NCBI GenBank assembly: GCA_002633005.1
Contig: NMRA01000326.1
Span: 86,675-150,674 of the forward strand
Length of the DNA: 64,000 nucleotides
Source of the DNA: Phoronis australis
Taxonomy: Eukaryota > Phoronida > Phoronidae
Direction of reading: 5' to 3'
The position numbers and the translations under genes are program-made. The notes under the pieces were generated by a model. The model was not told the DNA's origin, ran no database searches, and saw nothing but the letters and a program-made list of their open reading frames with translations. Below, piece by piece: positions 12,101 through 24,100 of the stretch; position 1 is the first letter of the stretch, and each line of letters opens with the position of its first letter.

Positions 12101-15100
12101 ATGGTCAGTGGAGCCTTTAACGCCAAATGGTAAACATCTTGATCTTGCAGACAATACCTAGGTATCATTTTACACCATCGTTTTTCCTGGACCCCGTATA
12201 TTACAGAAAAAATCTCGAAAGCAAAAACTGCACTAGTGAGATGCAGTTGTGCGGTGGGTAAAATTTGGGGAATATCTCCCAAGAATATGTTCTAGATTTA
12301 CACTGCTGTTATCCGACCTATAATGTCCTATGCTGCGTCAGTATTGGTAACGGGGTTAAAACAGATTACAATTATCAACAAACTTAATCAGCTGCAACGT
12401 CTAACTTGAATGTTTTTTCCAGGAATGCCTTCTGCAACCCTAGAAAGGCTAATCGGTCTACCACCACTGCAACGCTTCATCTCAGATATAATGGTCAGTG
12501 GCAGAAAACTCACATCCCTAATTCAGCAGCACACAAAAGCCACAGGAATGTGTGCAATAAGCTAATGGCCAAATCTGGGCAACTATGGAACATGCCTAGT
12601 GCTGTCCAGATCACAGATTTTTCAAAAAAACAATTTCTTTACAGAGATTTCTGATGGATGGCCTAACCCAGAACACAACAATGAGGTGATTTGTTATACG
12701 GATGGCTCTAAACTCAGGAAAATGGCCACGCAGGTGCTGGAATTTTTTTTCCAAGCCTTCCTGTGGCAGACGCAAAAAGCTGCGTATTGCTAGGCAATCT
12801 TGCCACGGTGTTCCAGGCCGAGATCACTGCAATTAATAGAGCTGCTCAACTGGCACGGCAGTACAATACGAAGCTGGGCAATCAACCAATTACCATCTTT
12901 TCAGATAGCCAAGCAGCAATAAAAGCCCTAAAGAAACCAAGGGTCAACTCTTGTTGCATTAATGCTTGCATCGGAGGTTAACAAGCTTGCAATTGGAAGA
13001 ACCGTCAATGTACACTAGGTCAGGGCCCATGTGGGAATTGACGGCAATGAGAATGCAGACAGCCTCACAAAGATGGGAACCAGCGTTCTGCAATGTATAC
13101 CCCAACCTGCTATCCCGGTATCCTATGGATGCTGCAGGATGAGCGTACACAGCTGAGTACATACCCAGTCAGCAGCCCAGTGGGCATCACTTAACTCCTG
13201 CAGAGAGACCAATGAGAATTTTCTCAACGTGATCAGACCAAAAGGTTCAAAAAACCTTCCGAGTCCTGATAGATTGGGCATAAGACATGTCATTCAAATT
13301 TTGTCAGGGCACTGTAACCTAACCCAACACAGACACATTACTGGGCATATGGAGAGCCTAGTATGTCCCGAGAGTGGTACTGATGTTGAAACTCCTAAAC
13401 ACCTGCCCAGGTTTTTATAGGCTAAGAAGCAACCTACTGGATTGCAGTTATATGCCTGCAACATATAGTGCATGGCAATAAATGGAAAAGTCTGTCCATT
13501 TTCTTAAAGGAGACAGGCAGACTTGAAAACTTCCTTCACGAAGAACCATAACGAAGTTCTTTTGTTTTCAGCTCAGGTGTTTGGTGCAATGGGCCCAACC
13601 ATGAGGCCTGCACACCTCTGATGCACCACAAATGACATCAGGCCACCTGCACTGTTTTTTTAAGTACGAGACAATATTACCTCTGACGCAACACTCATGC
13701 ATCTAGACCAGCCGGCCACGCGCTAACAGTTTAACCACATCATTCTGTAATGTTGACATTTCGTAATGTACAAGCACACTAGCCTCTTTAAGGCCTCAAC
13801 TGGCTGCAGAAAAAAAAGTTGCATTTCTAAAGTGAAACTTCTTGATAGGTAAGTGACCACAGAGTGTACACAGACTGCATGAGATGTGAAATAAAAGGAA
13901 TACAGGTCAATCAAAAGTAACTCACCGTTAAATAGAGATTCTCCAAATACAAGGAAATACAGAACATTATTTACATGAACCTCTTGAAAGATGGCCAACA
14001 CCTGAAAATAAAATAACAGACAAATACAGAAATATAGTTAGTAAGAAATGACAGTAAAGCACTGTGTGAACATACAAGACGTAGTGTACACAGTTGTTGA
14101 GAATCCTTGAGCAGGACAAGGCACAGTTTAACCAGTATACCAGACACATGGTTATAAACTTGTCTAACTCTGAAGGCACACATCATACTTGCTACTGATT
14201 GAACAAATCACTTAACATTACACAGACACCAAAGGGTCAACCAACTTCATTTTAATGTCCTAGTTGCATGCTATTTTATCAATTAGAACACTAAACATGT
14301 TATAAAGAAGTCATTGGTAAAGCACACTGACCTTAAAGAAGTCCACACATGAGAAATTCATAAATATCTGCACTCATCGCAATCTGGGCTTGGGGGTTTA
14401 ATCTTTTTTACATTCTACTTGAATTCTAACATAAAATAATTGTCTATAGTTCTGTGGTGATTTACACAATTGATTGTGTATTCCTGTTTTGCACTTGTTG
14501 ACCCCAGGATTAAAGTTACAAGTTAGAGTCTCAAATCGGAATTTCAAGTTCTTACATGAAACTTCAAGATTCTACTCGAATTTGTAGCTCGAATTTTGGG
14601 GTCAGCCTAGGACTATACTCAGTTTCTTGAACCAAAATTAGCTGGTCAGCTCAGACTAATGAACTACTATCTGAGTTTGAATTTNGGTGGATGGCAATAC
14701 ACAAGTATGGTGGATGGCAATACACAAGTATGGTGGATGGCAATACACAAGTATGGCGGGTGGCAATACACAAGTATGATGGATGTACATACCTGATCTC
14801 CGCTAATCACAGACATTTTGTTGAAACTGATCATCATGTTATAAAGCACAACAGTAACAGCATCTGAAAGAAGGACACTATTTTAAGTTAAATGCATTGT
14901 GACATTTCAGTTAACAGTCAGAGTCTACATAGCACACTGTGCTGGGAAACTACTTCACCAGACCCCACACCATGGAGTTAGATCTAACTTTAAACCATGG
15001 AAGTCGCCAGGACTAGACATGATATATCCTGTAATGGTGCAGGAGGCTGGGATACCATTATTCCATGTACTTAAGCAACCAACAAAGCCAGTCTTAGACT

Positions 15101-18100
15101 AGTTGGACTGAAGCTAGAGTAGTCTTCATTCCTAAACCAGAGAAGAACTCGTACCATTTAGCTGAATCATTTAGGCCTATAACCTTAACTTCCTTCTCAA
15201 AGAACTGGCATGAACAAGGTAAACAGAACAAACTTCGGAACCAGTATGCTTATAGACCAGGTTTCTCTACGGAGACCTCTCTACGGAGACCTCTCTATGG
15301 ACACCTCTCTACGGAGACCTCTCTACGGAGACCTCTCTACAGAGACCTCTCTACAGAGACCTCTCTACGGAGACCTCTCTACGGACACCTCTCTACGGAG
15401 ACCTCTCTACGGACACCTCTCTACGGAGACCTCTCTACGGAGACCTCTCTACAGAGACCTCTCTACGGAGACCTCTCTACGGACACCTCTCTACGGAGAC
15501 CACTCATCTGGGTGATAGACGGGAAAGGGTGGCTTTTAATAAACAATTTGCCCTCTGCGCCTTCACTGACCTTGTTGGACCTTTCAGCAATATTAAGCAT
15601 GATGTGATCTGAGTAGCACTAAACCATTTTAAAGTGCATAGGTGTCTTACCGGGTGGATCATTAACATGCTCGGAAGTCAATCTGTGACTGCTTGTCAAC
15701 ATGGTTATGGATGGTCTACTTCAATAATTAGCGGCTGACATGGGTCCTAACTTGTATGTTCTAGCCTATGAAAATGATATTGTTCTCAGAGTGTCTAGTA
15801 TCGATCCTGACTCGTCGTTAGTGAGCTCAAAGAGCACTGAATACAGCAGCCACAAGGACTTAGTCAGCTGATTTAGAAATTGTGGTAGCAAAACGAAGGT
15901 GAATAATATGTTCACCTGGGAGCTTAAATGGCCATTGCAGCCTTTAATGCCGAATGGTAAACATCTTGATCTTGCGGACAATACCTAGGTGTCATTTTAC
16001 ACCATCGTCTTTCCTGGACCCCGTATATTACAGAAAAAATCTCAAAAGCAAAAACTGCACTAGTGAGATGCAGTCGTGCGGTGGGTAAAATTTGGGGAAT
16101 ATTTCCCAAGAATATTTTCTGGATTTACACTGCTGTTATCCGACCTATAATGTCCTATGCTGCGTCAGTATTGGTAACGAAGTTAAAACAGATTGCAATT
16201 ATCAACAAACTTAATCAGCTGCAACGTCTAACTTGAATGTTTTTCCAGGAATGCCTTCTGCAACCCTAGAAAGGCTAATCGGTCTACCACCACTCCAGCA
16301 CTGCATCTCAGATATAATGGTCAGTGGCAGAAAACTCACATCCTAATTCAGCAGCACACAGAAGCCACAGGAATGTGTGCAATAAGCTAATGGCCAAATC
16401 TGGGCAACTATGGAACATGCCTAGTGATGTCCAGATCACAGATTTTTCATAAAAACAATTTCTTTACAGAGACTTCTGATGGATGGCCTACCCCAGAACA
16501 CAAGAATGAGGTGATTTGTTATACAGATGGCTCTAAACTCAGGAAAATGGCCACGCAGGTGCTGGAATCTTTTTTCCAAGCCTTCCTGTGGCAGACGCAG
16601 AAAGCTGCGTATTGCTAGGCAATCTTGCCACGGTGTTCCAGGCCGAGATCACTGCAATTAAGAGTTGCTCAACTGGCACGGCAGTACAATACGAAGCTGG
16701 GCAACCAACCAATTACCATCTTTTCAGATAGCCAAGCAGCAATAAAAGACCTAAAGAAACCAAGGGTCCACTCTTGTTGCATTAATGCTTGCATCAGAGG
16801 TTAACAAGCTTGCAATTGGAAGAACCGTCAGGGCCCATGTGGGAATTGACGGCAATGAGAATGCAGACAGCCTCACAACCCAGCGTTCTGCAATGTATAC
16901 CCCAACCTGCTATCCAGGTATCCTATGGATGCTGCAGGATGAGTACACACAACTGAGTACATACAAAGTCAGCAGCCCAGTGGGCATCACTTAAAGTAGA
17001 ATACCACCTGATTTAATTAGTCCTTTTTGCCATCTTAATCGGTCTATATCCACATTGCCTCGCATACGGTCGACCTTACCTTGCCAAGAGGTGTCGCGTT
17101 AACCTGTGAGGAAGGTGAGAAACGACTATAGCGACGCCAGTGGTTCATATGCAGAGTGAATGCCGCTATGTTGCGGTGCATCGTTCCCGCTTGTCCGAAT
17201 TAAGCAGCTGCGAGGAAAGCGGGTATATCGTTTTTTTTACTTCCTCGAGTCCGAAATGTTTAGGAAGTGGCTCCTGGTAGTGAAGAATGTAATGTACGCT
17301 GTAAATAGCAAGTATGAGGCCGTGAAACATCTCCCGTGTCTGTGGCCTGCAGACGTCGACAGTGCCTGACGAATGCCGACTTACCAAATAACTCCATATG
17401 TTCCGTTGTCTGAGCTTGTTCACGGCGCCTCTCTAGTATTTCTTGATCAGTGTATTCCGGTTCGAATTGATAGCCTGTAAAACTTAACGATCTACCTGCG
17501 AAGTCGGGACTGATGATCTCTAGTTCGTCCTATGTCGGGATTGCGAGTTGCCCTGTTGGCGTTTATTACCGAACGTTCTGTTTCAAAATGAATTATTCTC
17601 ACCCTAACCAATACTTATACCAAACTGAAACAAAGTTTGTCTCATTAGATACAATTTGCGATGCCTTTGGAGTGTTCATGAGTGCAAGTGATTTGAGAAG
17701 CCAGCAATGAATAAATCACTGCGTTACCGGCTTTAGGTGCAATAAAACTAATTGACAAGACACCGAGGCCATGTGAGCTCATGCTAATTTAGTGTTTGCT
17801 GGCAGAAACTGTTGTGAAACAACTCGATTTCCATCCCACGGCCAGGTGTAAGGGGAATCTTTATTTACATTTACATTACTCAAATAATGATTGTCAATGT
17901 ACAGCTTCTGCCCTGACGGTGCTGTGGCCAAAGCGGAACCTGAATTCGTGGCCCCCGGCGAGTAAGTAAGTTTGCAGTTTCGTGGCTAATTCACCAACAT
18001 AATCAGGTGCACATTACTTTGGCTCACTAGTATAGTATTTTCTTGACTGGAACTTAAGTTTCCACTGAACTTTGGCTGGTTTATGTTCATGATGTCTGAT

Positions 18101-21100
18101 CAGTTTCTGAGCCACTGGCCGGGATAACGAGTCAATCCGGCCAGCCGCGATGGGCCTGATCGGCCTCCGAGCCACTGACCAGGATAACAAGCGTTTTGTG
18201 TTTAGAACTCAGAAGATCACAAGTCTAAACAACACAGATCTAGGTTCTCCTGTCTGTATCTCACGGAAAATACTTCGAAATTATCTCCGAACAGACCCCA
18301 AACTTCTGCTACAGAAGTTATTGGCCTGCCGAACTTTGTAGCTAGGCTACGGTGTCCAAATACCAATAAATCCGTAAGAGCGAAATAAAACAACACGTTT
18401 TTATAAGAACTCGGTGTATTTTTAAGGGTTTTACATCGAAGTTTAATGATTTATTGGTGTTAAACGATGACTTCAAGGGATAAGCAGACAGCAGTAACCC
18501 GTGCTGTGAGTTGCTGAACAGACTGCGTGTGAAACCGATGACGTCATTGGATAATTTCAACACCTCCGTCTGCTGTCAGGTGTCAGGTAACGCAACCGTA
18601 CGTGTCGTTATGGAGTAGAACTACTCGATCTAAATTGATACAAATTAGGTTGTTTTTGGGGTGGCATGCTCCTTTAACTCCTGCAGAGACACCAATGAGA
18701 ATTTTCTCAACATGATCAAACCTTCCGAGTCCTGATAGATTGGGCATAAGACATGTCATTCAAATTTTGTCAGGGCACTGTAACCTACCCCAACACAGAC
18801 ACATTACTGGGCATTTGGAGAGCCTAGTGTGTCCCAAGAGTGGTACTGACATTGAAACTCCTAAACACCTGCCCAGCTTTTTATAGGCTAAGAAGCAACC
18901 TACTGGATTGCACTGTTAGATGCCTACAACATATAGCGCATGGCAACAAATGGAAATGTCTGTCCATTTTCTTAAAGGAGACAACCAGACTTGAAAACTT
19001 CCTTCACGAAGAACCATAACGAAGTTCATTTGCTTTCAGCTCAGTTGTTTGGTGCAATGGACCCAACCATGAGGCCTGCATATCTCTGATGCACCACAAA
19101 TGACATCAGGCCACCTGCACTGTTTTTTAAGTACGAGACAATATTACCTCTGACACAACACTCATGCATCTAGACCAGCCGGCCACGCGCTAACAGTTTA
19201 ACCACATCATTCTGTAATGTTGACATTTCGTAATGTACAAGCACACTAGCCTCTTAAGGCCTCAACTGGCTGCAGGAAAAAAAGTTGCATTTCTAAAGTG
19301 AAACTTCTTGATAGGTAAGTGACCACAGAGTGTACACAGACTGCATGAGATGTGAAATAAAAGGAATACAGGTCAATCAAAAGTAACTCACCGTTAAATA
19401 GAGATTCTCCAAATACAAGGAAATACAGAACATTATTTACATGAACCTCTTGAAAGATGGCCAACACCTGAAAATAAAATAACAGACAAATACAGAAATA
19501 TAGTTAGTAAGAAATGACAGTAAAGCACTGTGTGAACATACAAGACGTAGTGTACACAGTTGTTGAGAATCCTTGAGCAGGACAAGGCACAGTTTAACCA
19601 GTATACCAGACACATGGTTATAAACTTGTCTAACTCTGAAGGCACACATCATACTTGCTACTGATTGAACAAATCACTTAACATTACACAGACACCAAAG
19701 GGTCAACCAACTTCATTTTAATGTCCTAGTTGCATGCTATTTTATCAATTAGAACACTAAACATGTTATAAAGAAGTCATTGGTAAAGCACACTGACCTT
19801 AAAGAAGTCCACACATGAGAAATTCATAAATATCTGCACTCATCGCAATCTGGGCTTGGGGGTTTAATCTTTTTTACATTCTACTTGAATTCTAACATAA
19901 AATAATTGTCTATAGTTCTGTGGTGATTTACACAATTGATTGTGTATTCCTGTTTTGCACTTGTTGACCCCAGGATTAAAGTTACAAGTTAGAGTCTCAA
20001 ATCGGAATTTCAAGTTCTTACATGAAACTTCAAGATTCTACTCGAATTTGTAGCTCGAATTTTGGGGTCAGCCTAGGACTATACTCAGTTTCTTGAACCA
20101 AAATTAGCTGGTCAGCTCAGACTAATGAACTACTATCTGAGTTTGAATTTAGAAGAACGGAAAATGGCAAAGGTATTTTTTAATTCGATTTTGAGTAAAA
20201 AGATAACACCCTGGCCCCTGGAGCCGAGTATCAAACCGGCAAAGCTCAAAGTACATTTCTTTAACAAATGACTATAAAACTTCCACCTGGTGGTGACAAA
20301 ATAAAAACAAAATAATGTATTCAACTAATTTACAAATACTGCACTACTACGAAGTGCTGTTTTGACCATATAAGCAAGCAATGTTTAAATAAAAACTCTG
20401 GTCTAGAGTCCGCGGTCTTACACAGTGACCTTGACCTACTTACAGCCACAGGGTCAACAGCTACTACAAGCGCACTGAACACAAGACACTGTAGGATAGT
20501 GAGGCTCATTACTGTACCCCCACCCATGGCACCACCAGTGGCCAGTGCGTATATCAATGGACCTACAAACGAATGGTAGATATCAACACAATATATGGCA
20601 ACACCAGAGAGGAGGATGTTGTAGATGTGAAGGAGAACATTACACAATATTAGCAGCACATTCACTTCCACCCAATCACAGTAAGCAGCACATTCACTTC
20701 CACCCAATCACAGTAAGCAGCACATTCACCCAATCAAAGAGAGCAGCATATTCACACAATCACAGATAGCAGCACATTCACCCAATTGCTTGGGAGTAGA
20801 CACGGTCTTGCAAGGTCATGTGGAACTTGGTACAGGATAGCGAGTGCTTTCACTTCAGACTTTACTGAGTACATATTTAAGCTCACTTTTACCCCACTTG
20901 TGATATAGTAGAAATAATTTTCACAAACTACTCTAGAGTATCAAATTCAATCATAATATTTGAATCCTTACATTAAATTTCACAAAATACTGAATGACTT
21001 TTTATGAAATAGTATGTTACATTCAACCATCTGTTTGCGAGAGAAAAGAACTGAAGATTAATAAGAACAATTTGTGCTCATACTAAAACACCCATGCTAC

Positions 21101-24100
21101 GCAAAAAACAGAAAAAAATCTGGATGAATGAATAAAGTTTGTAATCAAATTAAAACTCCACTTACCAATAACAAAACAGTTGATGACAGTTCCCTGAAAA
21201 AGAGTAAACATCAATAAATAGCATATTAAACTGTACACAACTAACACAACATAAAGAGATAGAAAGTAACAGCTTCAGTTAGAACGTACCTCATTCCTAA
21301 TGTGTCAGAATATAGTCTGACAGTATTATTAGTTGTATTGTTTTGTTTTGTTAATCAGCTTGATTGGCATGACCCCTGAGTTAAGTACAATGATGATGTA
21401 ATTTGTTTACTACAGAATAGTATGGAACTTTCTAGAAGACTCTACCGTGACAGTGATTGATGTAGTCTGGAATATTCTAGAGACTAGTATATGTTTGTAG
21501 AATGATTGGGTAGATTCAGGAAAGTTCTAGAATGTGCTCGAATTGATGTAAAGTTCCAGAACAATGCATTAGGCTATAAATACACAAGCACGGGTTTGTG
21601 TTAGTAAGATCAAGTCGGGAGATCAAGTGAGATCAAGTAAGTTCAAGAAAGTTAATCAGGAGAACTACAGTTGAGTTGCAGTGAAGAGAATCAGCAGTTA
21701 CAGCGATAGTCAATAGAGAGCCAGCTGTAGAGACAGCAGGTTATTGAATAGACGAGTGTAACAGTTGCTGAACGTGTCTCAGAAGTTCATCTCAAGTCAA
21801 GGCTTCGCAGCACTGGCTGGAGCATAGAACAGACATTATGTCGGACGTTTTGTTTGAGTAGGCTTGTGAATGCATGGTCAGGATTAATAAAGGATTAACT
21901 CGAACCAGTCTTCAGTCAATCGTCGCACCGAAAGCTATTGGCACCGGTCTGTAACAACCTGCGCCCACCCACACACGGGCAAAAACGTGACATAATGAAA
22001 GTGACAATGTCATTGACGTCACCATTGAATACTTCTGGCTTTGCAAGTGGACACTGTTGTCATGTATTGTCAGCAATAACTTAATAACTAGTTATCGCAA
22101 TATATAATACTTCTCTATCCCTAAATAACACATTAGCATAAACTACTGGCATCTAACAAACATTAGCCTTCAGGTGTTACCGTATGACTGGGAGATAAGC
22201 ACGAAATTAAGTGGTCGTACATGAAGGAATTTCATTTCTGCAACTTTGGACGATTTAGAAAGTGGCAAGAATCACAGATAGCTGAGATTGCACACATACG
22301 TAGATGTACTAGTAAGACTGCCTTGCATAGTAGCAGTTCAATGTCTATTCACGCACTCAAGTTTTATACAACATTTTAAAATATGGTATTAAAATCAACA
22401 AAAATTCACAAGTTTGGTTATATAAGTCTCGCGATTTTCGGACGGCCTGCCATTTTGGGACAAGAATAAATATTTCCGAAATGAGTTTTTCATAATCCAC
22501 GAAATTTGTACAAGGTCCAAAAACTGTTTTTCAATGATCCTCGAATTTCGGACAATGTCATAAACATCGGATTTCTGTCCCGCGACTTTCGGACAAGGAA
22601 ATTTTTGAAACGCTAATTTCGGATCGACGCACCTCTCGTGTCATTACAGTGTTCAATGGATGATTACTGCTCTATAAGGCTTGAATCCGAGAATCGGTAT
22701 AACGGACTCTGTAATTTTTACCTTGTTTTGACGATGTCACGACCGTTACTCAATTGTCTTGCATTTAGCTTGTGTTAAGCGCTTTATCTATAAAAAGAAT
22801 CACCGAGTCCTGTATGACGGAAACTTCTGATGAAAATACAAATGGGAAATACACCTGGTCCAAAGGCTGCAACTTTTCGTTGTAGCGTAACATGTGCTCT
22901 GGTTTAATTAGACCGTGTTATTCGACCTCCGACTGAGACATTGAGCTTGCACACCTGACATCAACTTGGGTGCTTACGAAACTTTTTATTTTTAAAATGT
23001 CATGGCCTTTGCAAATGCCCTTGTCAATGGCTAAAATCTCCTGTCGACGTGTCTGGATTTTATCCTTAACGCGATGAAAAATATTTTTTGTTAAGGCTCC
23101 CATACACAATACAGCCAAGTCTGTCTGTCGGATATCGCGCGTTCGAACTAGTGTAGATAGTGAACAGCAGTAGCCGAATGAGACGGAGCCAAAGTAAAGC
23201 TGGTTACAAAGCAAATATAATTAAATCGCACACTGCATGAGCCCCACCGAGGCTGCATCATGCACGGGAGATTTTATGCTTCTTCCTCTTCAGTCGATTA
23301 ACTATTGTCAGACTATAAGTTTTGACATCGGAACCCTGTGGCACTCTATGTCTGCGGTGACTAAGAAAATCATCCACCAATTTCGAAAAATGACAAGTCA
23401 GTTGAATCAGATTTGGTAGTCGTTGCTTCTTGTGGTCCTAGGGGTAAGCTAACAAGAATACAGGACCTGGAGTCCGATGCAACGGGCCTGGAACCTTGTA
23501 GGTGTTTACGACCCTTAGTTCCATATCTACTTTCCACAGGACCTACTCTTCTCGTCCATGTCACCGCCTTCAGTTGAGACAAAAAAAGAAATGTGATCTT
23601 AAACTACAGAATGAGTGTTTTGTATTACCTAAGGTAGTTATAGGAGCATTTCAGCTGTAAGTGTGTTTAATTCGTAAGAGATGACCTTTACATTACTAAT
23701 TATTATTGTTCTACTTTTACCCGAGGTGATGCGTTACCTGCAGCAAGGGTAAATAATTTTGGGAAGTATTACCAGCGACTTCCGTATATAAGGTCGGTAA
23801 AACCAAAAGGCATGTAAAAATACACCAGGGCCTATACTCGGCAATGCTGAATACACGAACACAGTATAAATATTGTAGCTCGCCCTAAATACATCCTAGT
23901 GAGAATAGCATTATTTTTAGATTTCAAACATGCTTTTTTATTCTCAGATATGCATCCCAGGTATATTTTGGGAAAAAAATTAAGATACGCAAACTGGGCA
24001 TATATTCTGCTGGACTTATATTCGGAAATCTACGGTGGATCTTCTTAAACCTGTAAACCGTGAAATTTCATTGAGACAGTTTTGTTCTGCTAACATGTTC

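Larger units (their letters stand above)
10941..14684. repeat. Duplication block, copy A (NHE exons 9a and 8a plus LINE)
   Basis: Co-linear and nearly identical to 14686-20152, apart from a 1.68-kb insertion and minisatellite length changes in the latter. The right edge is a single N at 14685. The base string before the N ('gagtttgaattt') is the same as that at 20141-20152, where the unique sequence then continues. Confidence 0.9.
14686..20152. repeat. Duplication block, copy B (NHE exons 9b and 8b plus LINE plus TTAA element)
   Basis: Second copy of 10941-14684. Differences are scattered single bases, minisatellite length (14-bp array 240 bp versus about 100 bp; 22-bp array shorter) and a 1679-bp insertion at 16995-18673. 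The pattern fits two alleles of a heterozygous individual. Confidence 0.9.

Noticed and set aside
15210-15515. 101-codon open frame with regular RPLYGDLSTETSL repeats
   Set aside because: Product of the 14-bp minisatellite cycling through three frames inside a LINE; not a repeat protein.
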